Assembly (NCBI GenBank): GCA_025201765.1 | Contig: MU623356.1 | Coordinates: 1-64,000, forward strand | Direction of reading: 5' to 3' | Length of the DNA: 64,000 nucleotides | Source of the DNA: Daldinia sp. FL1419 | Taxonomy: Eukaryota > Ascomycota > Sordariomycetes > Xylariales > Hypoxylaceae | Made by a program: the position numbers and the translations under genes | Part shown: in pieces, positions 36,501-49,258 of the stretch | Layout: each line of letters starts with the position of its first letter | Position numbering within the stretch: the first letter of the stretch is position 1 | The notes under the pieces: generated by a model | Databases searched by the model: none | Told to the model about the DNA's origin: nothing | Seen by the model: only the letters and a program-made list of their open reading frames with translations

Positions 36501-39500
36501 GTGTTAGGTCGATATGGGTGATATCTAAGGTTGATATTGTGGTTGTTATGTCTGTGAGCATCAGATCCTTAGGCGCCGAAACAACAGTAATGCCTACAAA
36601 CCAAGACCAGTATTGCTCCAACACCGATACGTCAAAATGAAAAGAAGCAAACTGTAACCATCTCGAATGCTCGTCCCAATGCCCGGAAAAGAGGTGCTCG
36701 AAAGCAAGCATGGCCTGGACAGTATTGCCGTGGCTGATAAGACAGCCTTTTGGAGTACCGGTGGTACCGCTTGTGTAGAGGCAATAACATGCATCGGACG
36801 GAGATATTTTGGAAGCTTCCAGGGGCGACGCTGGAAAAAGGAAGAGTTCATGCTCGAATATATTATATGTCGGAACGGTTGTACCCAAGTCCAAACTATT
36901 GCCTAAACACGGCTCTATGAGTAAACAAGAGGCCGCGGAGTCTTGTAAGATAAAGTCAAGTCGCGATACTGGGGCACCAGGATCAAGAGATAGAAATGTA
37001 CACCCGGCCTTGAGGATTCCAAGAATCGAAAAGTAGGCTTCTGGGCACTTATTGAAGCACGCGGCGACAATGCTACCTGGTGGCGTATTGTGATGCAATA
37101 GCATATTGGCTACGCGATTTCCCATCTCGTCCAATTCTCGGTAAGTCCAGTACCTAGCGTGAACTGGACTTCCTAGCTCCGTAACGAATTCAAGAGCAAT
37201 GGAAGTCGGAATGCGCGCCGCGGACCTTTCAACAAGCTGATGCAGGAGATCTGCGGGGGGTGGTATTTCATCACAAGCTGCCGGGATAATCGAGAAAAGG
37301 CTAGTTTTGGTTTCAGAAAGCGTATTAGAGTAACCTCGGGGTGAAGTGAGGAGGTCGATGACAAGAGCATCAAATTGTTGTAGGAGGAGACGTGCTTGCT
37401 CAGTTGGTAGGGTATCTGCTTGATACGTTAGATTTAGTTGAAGCGCTCCCGAAGTAGTTTCTACGACTTCAAGTGCGACCGTATATTCCACCGATGCAGT
37501 CTCCTCCAATATCTCCCACGGCAGTTCGTTTCTTATCGAGTCTCTAGTCTGATATGCGATTATGGTATCGAACAGTCGGCTACCGGGTTGGCCGAGCCAC
37601 CGCTGTATTCTTGAAAGGGGCGTACGTTCGTACCGACGTAAATCTTTATTGTATTTCATCATGTTGTCGAGAAGCTCTGTATTGGAACTAGAGCATCGCG
37701 CAAAAACGGGCAAAGTTGTAACCATTGGAAATATGACTTCTCGTTCTTCCTCTGTTGTGCGCCCGTCAAGAACAACCCCAAACGCGATGGATTCCTCGCC
37801 GAGATACGATGAAAGTACTCGGGCCCAAGCCGCCTGTAACGCGGCCCGGACCGTAACGTTTGCTCGGGAAGAACTACGACGGAGACTATCAGAAGACATA
37901 TTGCACGCCATAGAAACGTTTAAGAAAGTACGGTCGGGGATATGAAGTGGTGTCATCATTGGAAATTTGCTGATTGTAAAGCCGGCGGCTTTCATTCGCC
38001 AGAATGCTTCCGATGTTGAGGAGGAATGTGCAGGATCGAGACAGGTAGACAGGGCTGGCTGGATAAGGAGCGATGCTTCTCCCATGACGCCTAACAGCAC
38101 TTCCATCAATCGGTGAAGCAGATGGCGTAGTGAGCTTGCATCGTACAATGCGTGGTGCATCGAAAGATGCATAGCCAATTGATCTGAATCGTGTTCTACG
38201 ACTACGACTTGCCAGGGTGGCGTTGAAAGATCTTTTAGGGCTCTCGAGACAGCCTTCGTACGCCATTCAGAATCGTTGAAAGAGCTGTGGCGCTGAATTG
38301 ACACCGGGGCGGAGAAGCTTCTCATAGGGTAAATGATCATTGCGTACGAGGTATCATTATGATCAACCGGCACGAATCCAGTCCGTAGTATCTGGCAGTG
38401 GGTTGTAACGTTCGCCCAAGCCTCAACAACTTGTTGAGAATTGAGTCCAGCTCCCAACGCCAAAGTTGTGTAGTTAAAGTAGTGCGCCCCATCAGAGTTG
38501 AGAAATTGAGATATCATACCCTGTTGCGTTGGCGTACAGGGCAATAATGCTTCATAATCTTGAATTGATCGAGGACATTTATCAAGACACTTACTCGCGG
38601 TATCCCGAAAGCCGTCGAAATCATAGACAAAACGCGCTTTCTCGCAAGCAGAGGTGGTAAGGCGAGATGCAATGCCCGCACAAGTCGGATTCTCGACTAC
38701 ATCTGCCGCAGAAATAAAGTACGACTCTCGACGAAGAAGGGTGGCTAGTTGGATCGCGCCGATACTGTCCAAGCCATAACGATATATCGAGATGTGGAGT
38801 CCAACCCTTTCTTCTGGGATGTCTAATAATCTCGAGAGTACTGAACGGACAACCAATTCGTTTTTACTCCAAGTTCCGTTATTACGGTATTCTTGTGACC
38901 CCGCATCTACCCTTGCTGATTCTCGCGATAGTGATAAGCTAGAGATGTGGCGTTGCCATTCTATCGGTAGGTTAGAAGACGTTAGCATATATGAAGATGG
39001 ATGATCTAAGCAGGCATCGATGACATCTCGGAAGATATCTAAGATGAGGGACGAAATGTGGTGCGGGAAGAGCGACCTATTCGTCGGTAAGTATGACAGT
39101 ACAGATGTAGTATAGATGGCGTCTGAAACCTACGAATGCGTGTGTAATTGTGTAAGAAGAACATTTTGGTCCCGGCAAGGGGTAATCTCGCAGACGAGAG
39201 GTACCTATCCTCGGCTTAGCATGACTTAATTAAGCATCATCTGAGTAATAACTTACATCCATAGCTCCGTGTTCGAGTTCTAATGACCAGATAGTACTAT
39301 CTAAAGCGTAATTATGCGGTTGAATAATAAGCACAGTGTCGAAAAGGTATGGTAACTGGAGACGTGATTGTATGCGTCGTAAGCTGGTGAACTGATATGG
39401 CATCATTTCGACGTTGAGGCGTTGGAATCTATTTATGATTTGATGAGAAAATTTATAGTTCGACAGGTTCATTCTGATAGGAATGGTATTGAAGCACGGC

Positions 39501-42500
39501 GCTACAAGGGTATCGATCTGGTCTAAAGCGATGGAGCGGCCGCTCACGACGTTCCCAAAACAGACATCTTGAATACCTTGCAGCATAGAAAGCGTGATAG
39601 CCCAGGCTGCCTGGCATAATGGCAATAGTGACACGCCTAGTTCTTGCGTACGAGCGGCAACATAAGAATACGAATGTCTTGATGCACATCCCGATACTAC
39701 GTATGAGTTGGTATCCTTGACTGATATCAATTGGCTAAAGCGAACTGGAGAAAGTAAACGTAGGTGTTCCTCCCAGAAACCATCTGCTTCTGGATGCAGA
39801 GGGAGCGTCTCTTGGAGGAAGGATTCAAAAGATGGAGCGGCTGATAATTGTTCATTTCGCGATACTGCTTCGATTTCTGTAAGAAGTTGCTTCATCGAAA
39901 CACCATCATATATGGCATGATGACAAACGAATGACAGGTATTCTATAGAGCCATCAAGGCGAATAAGTGATAAAGATACTGGGGGTTTGCCGGAGTCGAG
40001 CGCGCCCGAAAGGGAACTTCTATGTTTAGATACTAAGTCCTGGAAATTAGTACTGTTTCCATCGAATATATCCCATGAAGGCAAATAGGATCTCAAAACC
40101 ACCTGGACCATTGGGTGTCGGGCATCTTCGGTTGTTACAAAACACGTCCGTAAGATTCCATGACGTTTAAACATAATATTCCAATATTCTTTCAAAGTTT
40201 GCGATGGAAAGTGAAGCCGGAAAAGCATCTGGTTAAAGTAAGATTCGACGGAGGATGATCTAGAAGCCGAGAGCATAGATTCCTGTAGAGGCGTACACGG
40301 GAGGACTTTCTCCACGCAGATTTCTCGTCGGGCTTCAAAATCCATTTGGACATCTTCAACTAAAGACCTAGGAAGATTAATCGGCTTCCTCTCCGGGTCA
40401 GCTGCTATTGAATGTACGTCTTTGGTGAGAGCCGAAGCAAGCCGTCCAACGCTAGGGTTCGATAAAATGGTGGATAAAGGAATTCGTTTCCTTAAAGCGG
40501 CCTGGAGCTTCCGCGCTATTGGTATCGCAGAAATAGAATCTATTCCAAGAGTAGCGAAGGAGCCCCATCTATTGATTGCTTTTATGTCGATGCAGAGAGC
40601 GTCCGAAATAACTTCTGCTATTAATACCTCGTCTTTAGTCCACTCGGAAGAATCATTGCCAACTTCTTGCACGATACTGCATAAGTTCAGCGTTTCGTCC
40701 GATACGTTTCCAGTGAATGACCGCAGCGAATCATGATCCACTTTCCCGGACGATGTCAACGGAAGGGCAGTTATTGGGATAACGAAAGATGGCACCATAT
40801 AATCTGGTAGAGTATCTCGCAACGTCTGCTGGATCATGGAAATTGACTTCCTTATAGGATCTGTGACAGCTAGTACACTAAAGCCAGGGCGTTCATAATT
40901 ATTAGGAACGTAAAATAATGCCAATTGCTCAGTAGAAGCACTTCCAAACGTGGCAAGCACACCCGCGCAAGCCTTAGCAAGCTTACTTCTCAGAACAATC
41001 GTTTGGATTTCTTGAAGTTCGATCCTAAGCCCTCGGAGTTTTACTTGGCTGTCGATTCTCCCAAGGATAATTAGAGAGCCGTCGGGTAGCATGCGACCGA
41101 GGTCTCCGGATCGGTATAAGCGACCATACTCACCATGATTGAAAAACTTAGCTGCGGTCAGTTCGGGCATATTCAGGTAGCCTGCTGCGACCTGGTCACC
41201 CCCGAAACACAATTCACCAACGCAACCCAGAGGCATCAGATCAGTGGTTTCCTGAGAGAAAACGAAAGCTGAAGTGTTCTCGAGGGGCCATCCAAGGTAT
41301 GGAGATGAATCGCCTCGGGATACCTTTCTAACAGTACAGATATTAGTCGTCTCCGACGGGCCGTAGCCTAATTCTGTTAGTGGGATATATCGGATGTGGT
41401 TGGGTGCATACATACCTTGCCATAGCTGCTGTGCCCAGGTTTCTAGCACTACATCAGTCATTGGTTCACCAGACGTAACGAGCATTTTAACATTGGGTAG
41501 CCGAGTAGGATCTAGAAGTGAAGCGACCGTGACTGTCATACTGAGATGGGTCACTCCGAGCGCCCGTACAGAGCTCTCGATATCTTCAAATAACGTATCG
41601 TTAGTGGCCGAGCATAAGCACATGCCGTTACCCCACGAGAAGAATATCTCAAATACTGATACGTCGAAAGCTTGAGAACAAGCCTGCAGCATTCGGTCGG
41701 AAAGCGCATGAGGGTAAATGCGAGATAGCGCTTCAATATTACTTAAGATGTTTGCGTTGGTAACCGAGACACCTTTCGGCCTCCCAGTAGTTCCACTAGT
41801 ATATATGACATAGGCGAGATCGGAACGATCCCCAGAAATTTCAATGTTAAAATCGCGATACTTGGAGAGCGACACGCGCGAAAGGTTAACAACAGGACAA
41901 TGAATCGCCTCGACAACCTGCCGTGGGGGGGATTCGTCGACTAGGCATATCTGGGGTTGAGCCTGTTCAAAAATCAGTTGTATCCTCTGTGGAGGGGTAC
42001 TAGGAAGGACGGGAAGATACGCGCAGCGGGACTTGAGTATCCCGAGAACAGCGCAGTATAGTAGTGGCGACTTTTCCATAACTAGAGCAACTATCCCTCC
42101 CGGCACTACACCAGAGTCTCGCAAAAAGTCTGCTATCCGATTGGCCCTCGAATTTAGTTGCTGGTACGTTAAGGTGTGTGCCTGGACACCAGAAGTATCG
42201 ATCGACGAGGCGAAACATAGAGCATCATGATTTGGGTGACTGAACACCACTTCCTCTACAAGCTTAGACAGACTTGAAGGCACCTCGAGAACATTCGGGA
42301 TCTCGTTATGGCGAGATAAATCGCTAACCGGAAAGTATCGTAAAATGCTACTGAGTGGTCGATCGCCATCTTCAATAAAGCAGCAAACCAAGGAATTGAG
42401 GTGACTTGATAGGACGTCAATTTGGGGGTGTGAGAATGTATCTGAATGCCACGTAAATTGACACGAAAAGTTACTATGGGATGGAGTTATTTCAACAAGA

Positions 42501-45500
42501 AGTTTTGCTTCCACAGCATCCTTATGCCAAGCCTCATGAATAATACCATCGGTTCGTTTGCGACTGGTAATAGTTTCCTGATAGGCAAAGATAACGTCGA
42601 AGAGTTTTTGAGAGGGAGCGATCCCAGCAGCTCGCTTGACCTCCGAAAGGGGCAAACCACTATATCTGAGCGTTTCCCGATTGAACATGTGAATACCCTG
42701 TAGAAGCTCAATAACGGAAGTGTGTTCGCTCAGAATTATCCTTAGGGGAAGTGTTGTCATGCACGGACCCATTATCTTCTCAACGCCAGCAATAGGAAGA
42801 GTCCGACCGGATGATACGAACCCTGTCATGTTGTCATCGGTACCATTAATCGCTCCCCATAGCCAGGTTAAGCAAGCCTGAAATACGACCTGGGGTCCAA
42901 CAGATGCTCTAGCCGCAAAGTCTCTTATCAAGCCAGAATCGACTTTAATCTCCTTACAGGCGGTTAGGATTTGTGGCTCTTGTACGGCCGTAGTCCTGAA
43001 GTTAGGTAGCGTTGCGGAGGCACAGCCACGAAGCTTCTTCGCCCAAAATTCCTTTGCGTCAATATCATTCTCTAAAGGAGCAGCCAGATACTGACACAAC
43101 GTTGAAAACTGAGGCCTATCGATTGGAAGCTCACCTCGCGCTAGGCGCGAAAGATCTTCAATCAAAAGATCCATCGACCATCCATCATATATTGAATGAT
43201 GGAGGGTTAGTATAATAGCGTGGTGCCCCGCCGGCGCGCGGTTAGGTATGATGTCGATTTTAAGTGGGTGTTGGAGGAAATGCTCGACGTCGACATACTC
43301 AAAAGGATGTGGACAGTCAAGGATCTTAATTTGACTATCTTCAAGTTGTTTCCAAACCACTTGATATATCTTGTTATCGATATATGAAAATCCGGTACGT
43401 AGATTCTCATTTTGTCTAGCAAGAGAGATAAACCAGGACCTTATCGAGTCGACAGCAATGTGGTTAGGACATCGTAATTCTGTCTGATTGATATACAATC
43501 TCTCGTCCTTTAGTGTTTCCGCAACCATAGCCTCTTGAAGAGGGCTGCATGGTTCTACACGCTCCACATAATCAAGACGTAATTGCACCGCCTCGTCAGG
43601 CGATAATATATTTAGAAAACGATCCGTAGGATGCTGGCCAAGAGAAGGCCCAGTAGAGCCCTGAGGGGGCATTTCATCGTGCCGACTCTTGACGACGCGA
43701 ATAAGTTCTCGCACAGTTGCCGCTTCTATAATATCGATAGGATTCATGACAACCCCAGTGGCCCGCATGCGCGACGCATATTCGATAGCCGCTAAGGAAT
43801 CCATTCCCAAGGACGGTAGGTAGGTAGACGGAGCGACGCGCTGTTCGAGAATAGCCGCGGCGGTCTCGCATAGTTGGCGTTCTAGGCTATCCTCAAATAC
43901 TTCCTCCCCGACAGGACCACGAGACATGGAAATTTCGTATTGCTCTATCAAGGTATTCTTATCAATCTTGCCTGAGGGCAGCCGGGGGAAATGCTCCATG
44001 ATGTTCAGATCAGTAGGGATCATGAAGGGAGGTAGCCAGGATCTGCACTGTGAAAGAATTGACGCTCGCATCCCCGCAGACTCTGTGCAATCTTCAACCG
44101 CCGCAAACGCTACCAAAACGTTCGAGATTATAACAGCAAGGGCGCTGTGGCACCCTGGGGTGCGCAAGAGAGCATGCTCAATTTCACCAAGCTCAATTCT
44201 CTGCCCATTTAACTTGACCTGACCCCCGCCGATCCGGCCGAGGCACTCAATCGTACCGTCTGCTAATATTCTAGCTTTATCTCCGGTCCTGTACACCCTA
44301 CCCCAGCTCGTGTCAAGAAACGCGGCTGAAGTTTGATCAGGTCTATTAACATATTCAGCGGCTACCTGACTGCCGCCAATGGCCAATTCTCCGACTTGGC
44401 CGAGAGGGAGCACCCTAAATTCCTTAGTTTCGCTATCTATCACGAATGCCGAAACGGTGTCAAGAGGAATTCCAATATTATTTTTGCTGGACTTCTTGGA
44501 AAACGAGGGCTGTACAGTACTACAACCTTTTGCGTTAGTAATCTAATCGCAGCCAAAGGAATAATAAAAGGCTTACCAGTGAATCGTTGCTTCAGTAGGG
44601 CCGTACATGCCCCAAAGCAGACTATTCTCATAATCATCACCTCCAAACTCCTGGATGACAGGTTCGGTAAGCATCTCACCAATGGTTAGGACGAGACATA
44701 ATTCAGGAGCATTACTCCTCTTTTTGAGTAAACTACCAGCCACGGACGGTGTTAATTCGCACGCGTCTACGCGCGATCCTCTTAAAACGCCGGGGAGATC
44801 CGATAGCATATCCGCGCGGCTACTGCACACAAGGGTGCTGCCACGGAACAATGGAAAGAATATTTCAAATACAGAAACGTCAAATGTAGGCGCCGCGAAT
44901 TGCAGGAAACGAACGAATGGTGGGATATGACGATCGTGAGCAAGCAGGCACTGGGTTGCCGCGTGATGAGATATCCCAACACCTTTGGGCGTCCCTGTAG
45001 ACCCAGACGTATACATGATATACGCCAGGTCGTTAGGCTTGGGAACCCTGTAGGGAACCAGCTGTCCCGCGTCGGTTGTTAAGAAGTCTAACGATTGGTC
45101 GATTGACAATACCACGCAAGCATCGTCGTGTGGAATTCTCGTCGCGAGTTTCGAATCAACCATGACAAGCTTAGCCTTGACATCGTTTAATATAAATCCG
45201 AGACGGTCCCTTGGAGTATCGGCGTTCAGCGGACAGAACGCAGCACCGATCTTTAAGATTGCGAGGAGCCCGATGTACAGCGCCGGTGACTGCGGAATGA
45301 GAATTGGAATAACAAGTTGTTCTTGGGTATTAGCCAGTCTTAAAGGTTGTAGAATTTCAAGCATACGCGCAGCAAGCGCAGCCGCAGAAGAGTGAAGTTC
45401 ATGATACGAGATGCTGGATCCAACTCCGGTACTGCAATAGTAATCTATAGCGGGTAGGTTGTCTTTGCTCGACTTTGCTACCAGGGTATGAAGTAGGTTT

Positions 45501-45568
45501 GGTCCTTTGATGATCATAGGAGAGGGATTAAGGATTGATAATCCCCCTGAATCCGCCGGAACTTCCAT
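30581..45568 (-). CDS. sidC: Ferrichrome-type siderophore non-ribosomal peptide synthetase (SidC/NPS2 type)
   Basis: Four exons on the minus strand, 45568-44577, 44519-39257, 39129-30781 and 30715-30581, give 4912 aa. Order of domains, by core motifs: A1 (YTSGSTGTPKG near 186), T1 (GMDSL, 571), C1 (HHSIYDG, 774), A2 (YTSGTTGRPKG, 1237), T2 (GIDSI, 1659), C2 (HHAIYDG, 1867), T3 (GLDSI, 2205), C3 (HHALYDA, 2411), A3 (YTSGTTGTPKG, 2871), T4 (GIDSI, 3281), C4 (FHAIYDG, 3493), T5 (GLDSI, 3837), C5 (AHALYDG, 4048), T6 (GLDSI, 4395), C6 (HHALYDA, 4598). Starting directly with an A domain, having three A but six T and C domains, and ending in T-C repeats are marks of fungal ferrichrome/ferricrocin synthetases, which work iteratively and release a cyclic hexapeptide through the last C domain. 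Divergent sidA-type neighbour and shared GATA sites support this. The last intron (30716-30780) is the least certain splice. The exact product (ferricrocin, ferrichrome or another) cannot be told. Confidence 0.93.
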
Positions 45569-47262
45569 GACAAGGCGTCAAAGGTATTACGCATTTGAGA
45601 ATGTGATTTCTATAAAAATAACGGCGACGAACCACGACTATTCCTACCGTCACTTCTGAGAAAGTGGTCACTTTGATGAGGTAACATGCGATTGGAGTTT
45701 ATGATTGAGATGGTCCTCGCGTACTATACGTACTAGCCGCACGGATCGTGAGAAAGCTGCTGAGATTGACTGAAGCGATTGGATCTAAGCAAGCCTTTTT
45801 TCTTGTGAGTAAACATTAGCACATTAACGCTTTCCACGCGATAAACATGAAATAGCAACCGCGTGCCTTCTAAACTTAAAGCTTAACTCTATCATGTAGA
45901 TACCCCTTATATGGAATGCTACAAACTCAATATAGGTATCGCCTACCTTGAATAAGCTCATATGGAAGGTACCTAGGCAGGTAGCTACCGGAGTACCAAC
46001 ATAAATCTGAGGTTAGAAGTACATCTAAGACGGGAGGCGGTAGGTAGTGACTTTATGGCTATGTGGCTTGATGCAGGTACCGGTTACCACGCGGGCGTTG
46101 AAGGCAGTATAAATTGTGCGCCACTGCTATACTATGTAGGTAGATACGCAGATATGACAGAAACGTTTATTAAATTGGAGTGACGCTCGGAGCGTGCTTT
46201 TTTAAGTGAAGAAATCCGTAGCCGTCGATTTTCCCGTGAGGTTTTTTCCCCTCTCAACCAACAACAATTCTATTACGTTTACATTCCATTTATGGTTTAG
46301 GTAAAATACCCAGTAACAAGACCCTTACAGTCGCGTAAAACTACGGGCAATCTTTGATAGAATTACCTCATTGGCCTTACCTCCAAGACTTTGTATTTTC
46401 TAACACTGTGCTGACTCAGAGGCGGAATACATAGATACCTAGGCAGCTGATAGGTAGGTACCTACATAGGTGTACACAGGAGGTAAGATCCAGGGAGTGG
46501 AACTTTAAGTACATGTATCTACAGGTAGGTCTGTACATACCTTGGTACCTGGGAGGTATGGAATAAAAACCAACCTTGTATAGAATATACCTCAAGTATA
46601 TTAGTTAGGTAGCTATGCCCGTAAGTATACAACGCACTTCCAAATAATTGTCAAATAAATAATGACATGGTATAAGGGAATAAAAAGATATTAGATGGTA
46701 CTCGCTGCACTATCATATCGCCTTTACTGAATTACGAAATTTTTAATGCGAAAATGATAATACGACGAACCTCATGATAGAAATTTTACAAGCTATTATA
46801 TTCTGTAACCCAGGTTCCGTATAACTAACTAATGGATATCTTGGGATATGTACCTAGCAACACCTTTAGCCCCGATATGGAAAATCGCATATGTCTTCCA
46901 ATGTACACTTGTACAAGTGAACCCATCCAGCGGGGTTCGAGGGGTTATAACCAACTATTTTATCAGGTGGAGCAAATTCCTATCCAATTCTTTGGTGCGT
47001 TTATTGATGTCAAGTATCTTGGTACTTTAGTACATGAGTCAAGTAGGATATAAGGATATATATTTCAAATTAAAAGAAATGAATCAATAACAAAAAAATC
47101 AGTTCCCATGAGCCTCTCTTATTATAGAAGTAAAAAGAAAAAAGCAAGGAGGTATTCTATGTAGGTGTGTAACCTAGGTCTTTTGATCAGGGCTCCGGTA
47201 TTCGTCCGGAACCCCGGTATTTGCCAAGACATCAACTTCCAGGATGAGATCTGAAGATGATC

Positions 47263-47281
47263 TTATCAGATCATCAGATAA
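47263..47281. promoter_or_regulatory. Inverted pair of siderophore GATA-factor sites (ATCWGATAA)
   Basis: TTATCAGAT (47263-47271, minus-strand ATCTGATAA) and ATCAGATAA (47273-47281, plus) stand back to back with one base between. This extended GATA motif is the reported recognition site of SreA/Sre/Urbs1-class iron-sensing repressors of fungal siderophore genes. Both match the consensus exactly. Regulation of sidA and sidC is inferred from position. Confidence 0.75.
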
Positions 47282-48139
47282 TTTACAATTATGGATCTTT
47301 CTAGCACTATTCGGCGACCCATGAAACGCTCAATCCATTTTCATTTGACAATCCTCCCCACTTTAGCATGCAGGAGCTCAAAATTTTCTTTCCAAATTCG
47401 CTTAACTCTTCAGCCGTCACATTTTATTCACGTGTCCTAAACGCTGTACGAGCTGACGAGTTCTCGTGTGTAGATCTATGGGTTGAGTCTATCTCTTCTA
47501 GGTATAGGTGGTATATAATAAGCCGTGTTCATGACCCCACCGAGCACAATAGCAACGACGGCGTGCCATTGTCTTTTAGGTAACGCATTTATCGACTAGC
47601 TACTACTTAGGTAACTGATATATCCCCCAGTAATCATAGCAAAAAGCTAAAGCTAGTTGCTAGCTAGGCATTGGTTCTCTCTGCTTTCAACTGAAATGGC
47701 TAGCTGATCGGGGTATTGGTCTTACTATAAAAGTCCCTCATGAATGTAACAATGGGACTAGTCTATGGGACCTCGATTTCTAGAGCTGGAAGAAAATGAT
47801 CGTTATGTCTCGATCTCGGATAGCTTAGCGTGGGAGGACCTAATTATGCGTACGCTGGAATTCCGAGACCTTATTCCGTTAATGTTAACCCACCAAGTAC
47901 CTAATGGGATCAGGAGTCATATTAGTATCTCTATTTTCATATAACTATAGGTAGTTTATAGATCTATATACGTATGAGCCGCGAATTACAAAATATGGTA
48001 TAAAACGGTAGGATACTCTAGCAAGGCCTCACCTACGAGTCTAGGTAGTTCAGCTCCTGTCAGAACACTAATAAAAAGCTTTGACCGTCATCGGGGAGTG
48101 CCGGTAACTAAGTTACCTAGTTCGCCATGCACAGACATC

Positions 48140-48148
48140 TTATCTGAT
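48140..48148 (-). promoter_or_regulatory. Third siderophore GATA-factor site
   Basis: TTATCTGAT, the reverse complement of ATCAGATAA, 1.1 kb upstream of the sidA start codon. A plain GATAA follows ten bases later on the plus strand. Confidence 0.65.
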
Positions 48149-49258
48149 CCGAAGATAACGCCGATGTCGTTAGGCTAATATCCCTGTGGCCTCCTCTTGG
48201 CTGCATCTGTACCGTCATCCCTCAGTTAGTACCGGGTTTAAAGACCGAGGCCAGCCAAATTCGTACTTGGCGCACACTATTACATGTGTCACAAATTGAA
48301 GGTATGGCGGGAACATCCCGCAATGTCTGAGTTGGCTGGTTGGTCTTTGAGAACTGCCAGTGCTTAGCTACACTACGCCGGCTTGATCTAGTCTCGATTA
48401 GTTTCCCGTCCGACATTGAAATTTTGACCTACCCAGGTCGTCTAATCATTTCCGGCACCTCCCTAACCTTAGATAGGTATCCTAACGTATCCTACGTTTC
48501 CTATCCGGCCTATGTCCACCGGTGTTTTAACACACGCAACCCATCAGCGCCCAGGTACTGTGTCACATCCTTGGGTACCTACTTTCGTTTCCTCCCCCCG
48601 TGGGTCTTAAACAGTTGTCGATCTCTTTCACTATCTACTTGGTAGGTTGGTATCTTTAGGCACCTACCTTCCCAGTCCTAGCTCATCGATGAGGTACTTC
48701 CTAAGATTTACACAGCTGTGAACGCAGGGACATATACCTAGGTAGGTAGGTAGGCAGGTAGGTATAGTTCTTGGTTCTGGAACACGCCTACTCACTACAT
48801 ATCTCCTAATGCCACTACTACCTGATGTGCATAGGTGCGTCAGACCATTCGATTCGTAGTACCTATGCCTAACACTGGTCTTGGAACTTTTCCATGATGT
48901 GGGCAGGGATGCGCAAGACATAGTTCGCTGTATATATATTCTAAAGGCTGCACCAGCAGTTGGACAACTCAAAGTTGCAACTATTTCACTGAATTTCCCC
49001 CACGTCACTCGTTGGTGTCGTGAGAAGCGCTTTATAATTTATCGATTTAGATTTCATCCGATTCCATAATTCCTTCACTTTTTCTGAGCAGGTAGCCGCC
49101 TGCCTTTCTGCTCTACGGGGTTTCGGAATTCAGGTTGATATATTATCAAATATTTGCCGAGTACTTGGTGCTCTTGTTTGCCTTGGAAGAAGCCCATAGC
49201 GCCCGTATTCAACAACGTCGCGTCATCGCTTGCCTCAATCAATATATACCTAATCACC

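Larger units (their letters stand above)
45569..49258. promoter_or_regulatory. Shared 3.7-kb divergent promoter region of sidC and sidA
   Basis: Separates the start codons of the divergent siderophore genes. No coding sequence is convincing; frames at 46832-47053, 47368-47583 and 48340-48645 look random. It carries three ATCWGATAA-type sites at 47263-47281 and 48140-48148, closer to sidA than to sidC, plus many TACCTAGGTA-family motifs (e.g. 45970, 46430-46480, 48740-48765). Confidence 0.6.
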
